The notes below the pieces were generated by a model. The model ran no database searches and was not told the origin of the DNA. It worked only from the letters and a program-made list of their open reading frames with translations. From Acidobacteriota bacterium (GTDB lineage Bacteria > Acidobacteriota > Vicinamibacteria > Vicinamibacterales > CAVVIG01): DNA of 6,406 bases. Positions 5,429-6,406 of the stretch are shown piece by piece. The DNA is taken from positions 1 to 6,406 of the forward strand of contig JACPZV010000489.1 in assembly GCA_016195295.1 (NCBI GenBank), read 5' to 3'. Positions within the stretch are counted from its first letter, which is position 1, and every line of letters starts with the position of its first letter. A program made the position numbers and the translations under genes.

Positions 5429-6078
5429 TCGACCAGCCCCAGAAACGGTGCGACGTCGTTCCAGATCCGCGGCAAGCTCGCGATCAGCTGGTGGTTGTCG
5501 TCGAGCAGCGACAGCGTGACGTTGGGCCGCGTGCGCGCGAACGCTTCGACCGTACGGCAGTCCACCGAAGCGTCGTGGAGTCCCTGAAAGATCATCGTCG
5601 GCTGGCGAATCTCCGCGTCGAATGCATCGTACCGCAGACTGTCCTCGTAGAAGCGGTAGTTCAACAGGCGCTCCGTTTGATCGGCGTAGTGAAAGAACGG
5701 CAGGGCGCCCTGGCGGCGCCACTCGTCGATCCGTTCAGGCGGCAACAGATGGTGCCCCGGCTTGGCGAACATCACGGCGGGCGCGAGCAACACGAGGCGT
5801 CCTACCAACTCGGGAGTCCGCGCGGCGGCGAGGATCGCAAGCGTTCCGCCCAGACTCGAACCGATCAGCGTCGCGGGTGTCTCACGCCGCGCGAGCTCGG
5901 CGCCGAGTTGATCGAGCATCCGCGTGATCGTCAACGTGCGGAACTCGGGCAGGTTCAGATCGGGACACAGCAGCTCGACGTCGTACTGCCGAAGCCGCTC
6001 GGCGAAATACGCCACCTTGGTCGAGCCTGGAGATGAGGCGAAGCCGTGGAGATAGAAGACGGCCTGAATCGTCGGCAT
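5425..6078 (-). CDS. YqiA/UPF0227-like alpha/beta hydrolase (putative esterase)
   Basis: From ATG at 6078 the product is 217 residues, MPTIQAVFYLHGF onward, the normal form for YqiA/YcfP-type hydrolases, which begin almost directly with the oxyanion-loop YLHGF strand. Seen are FYLHGFASSPGSTK (8-21), the nucleophile elbow IGSSLGG with its central Ser near residue 74, the acid region GLHDASVD, and DDNHQL with the likely catalytic His near residue 195. It is predicted to be a soluble cytoplasmic serine esterase; YqiA of E. coli has esterase activity on short acyl esters, but the physiological substrate is unknown. In-frame starts also exist at 6099 (ATG) and 6105 (GTG, with GGAAG 10 nt upstream), so the N-terminus is uncertain. 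Its TGA overlaps the ATG of the spoIID-like gene (ATGA), indicating translational coupling. No promoter is visible; any would have to lie in the adjoining transposase remnant. Confidence 0.82.
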   Translation of the reverse strand: MPTIQAVFYLHGFASSPGSTKVAYFAERLRQYDVELLCPDLNLPEFRTLTITRMLDQLGAELARRETPATLIGSSLGGTLAILAAARTPELVGRLVLLAPAVMFAKPGHHLLPPERIDEWRRQGALPFFHYADQTERLLNYRFYEDSLRYDAFDAEIRQPTMIFQGLHDASVDCRTVEAFARTRPNVTLSLLDDNHQLIASLPRIWNDVAPFLGLVE

Positions 6079-6283
6079 CCGCCGGATGTTGTTGACCATA
6101 TGCACGTTCGATCGGCTTCCCTACTTCACGTCGGCGGCAGAGGTTGAAGCAGTCCATGGTGAACTTCTGCGTACTGCCGCCGCGTACAACGTGGAAGTTA
6201 TTGCGTACTGCTTCATGCCCGACCACCTCCACGTCTTGTTTCACGGTGCCGACGCCGCGACGCATCTAGTCTCATGCGTTTGA
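6068..6283 (+). pseudogene. REP-associated tyrosine transposase (RAYT, Y1_Tnp) fragment, broken at both ends
   Basis: The frame shows VGIRRMLLTICTFDRLPYF, a helical stretch, then VIAYCFMPDHLHVLFHG. This is the N-terminal half of an IS200-like/RAYT transposase, with the HUH-type His-Leu-His metal-binding motif at bases 6224-6232. These proteins nick single-stranded REP hairpins with a downstream catalytic tyrosine. About 65 codons remain of a family usually 150-250 residues long. Upstream the frame meets TGA at 6065-6067, so the usual first 15-20 residues are absent. Downstream the similarity stops near 6268 (ATHL) and the frame runs into an IS630 end, ending at TGA 6281-6283. The catalytic Tyr region is missing, so the fragment is non-functional as seen. 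Its remaining 3' part could lie beyond the inserted element, outside the window. Confidence 0.83.
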
Positions 6284-6406
6284 CACTTTAGGACAAGATT
6301 TCGCGCGGTCAATTTTCGCCAAAATGGTATTGGCATCTTTCGTCCAGACAAAGGGACGAGGAGATTGATTGTAGTGATCGAGATACTCGAGGATTGCCGC
6401 GATCAA
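6269..6406 (-). mobile_element. IS630-family insertion sequence, one end (partial)
   Basis: The transposase tail encoded here and the loss of RAYT similarity at the TA at 6267-6268 place the end of an IS630/Tc1-type element near 6269; these elements insert at TA and duplicate it. The outermost bases, including GTTTGACACTTTAGGACAAG at 6278-6297, would form the terminal inverted repeat, but the opposite end is outside the window so it cannot be confirmed. Base composition shifts: 51 of the last 106 bases are G or C, clearly lower than the neighbouring genes, which supports a foreign origin. Confidence 0.72.
6272..6406 (-). CDS. IS630-family transposase, C-terminal end (partial)
   Basis: The last 44 codons and the TGA stop (6274-6272) of a minus-strand gene are present; the start is beyond the right edge. 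The peptide LIAAILEYLDHYNQSPRPF followed by VWTKDANTILAKIDRAK matches the conserved C-terminal tail of IS630-family DDE transposases, where the pattern is a Tyr-rich helix, N-x-x-P-x-PF-x-W-T and an Ile-Leu-x-K-x-x-R-A helix. The DDE catalytic residues lie upstream and are not visible, so activity cannot be judged. The stop falls only a few bases inside the presumed element end, so the final residues overlap the terminal inverted repeat. Confidence 0.82.
   Translation of the reverse strand: MIAAILEYLDHYNQSPRPFVWTKDANTILAKIDRAKSCPKVSNA

Noticed and set aside
5429..5722. Upstream extension of the SpoIID-protein frame
   Set aside because: The extra 98 residues have no signal or domain and overlap the well-supported hydrolase gene; the ATGA overlap and signal peptide fix the start at 5428.

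Overview
The window is GC-rich, mostly near 65% by eye, and reads as Gram-negative chromosomal DNA. It encodes exported enzymes with Sec or Tat-like signal peptides, a periplasmic methionine-sulfoxide repair pair, REP-like palindromes, a REP-associated tyrosine transposase (RAYT) remnant and 7-bp tandem arrays. Together these suggest an Acidobacteriota-type soil bacterium, possibly Vicinamibacteria. That placement is inferred from gene style and repeat style, because no rRNA or marker gene is present.

Layout. Bases 1-401 (+) hold the 3' end of a periplasmic 5'-nucleotidase/UshA-type hydrolase. Bases 402-473 hold two closely related 22-nt palindromes. Bases 496-2166 (-) are msrP-msrQ: the molybdopterin enzyme that repairs oxidised methionine in periplasmic proteins, and its haem-binding membrane electron donor. 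A divergent intergenic region (2167-2376) carries a TATAAT box for each direction. From 2377 to 3819 (+) is a secreted M20-family amidohydrolase. A large imperfect inverted repeat (3830-3897) separates it from the convergent pair at 3920-6078 (-). That pair is a YqiA/UPF0227-like alpha/beta hydrolase overlapping by ATGA a SpoIID/LytB-domain protein with a C-terminal HExxH metallopeptidase-like domain. The right edge (about 6068-6406) is a mobile-element scar: a RAYT gene fragment broken at a TA dinucleotide by the end of an IS630-family element, of which the last 44 transposase codons are visible.

How it fits together. MsrP and MsrQ form one functional unit. The hydrolase and the SpoIID-peptidase protein are translationally coupled, and the second looks like a cell-envelope (peptidoglycan) enzyme. 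The nucleotidase and the M20 enzyme are exported scavenging-type hydrolases with no visible pathway link to the others.

The most unusual content is repetitive. Heptamer arrays (GGGTTCA or GGGCTGA type) occur three times. One lies inside the coding sequence for the SpoIID-protein signal peptide, one is immediately upstream of the TTG start of msrQ, and one lies in the msrP leader. The 22-nt palindromes show a compensatory base-pair change. I see no CRISPR array, tRNA, rRNA or defence island, and no convincing wholly new multi-gene system.
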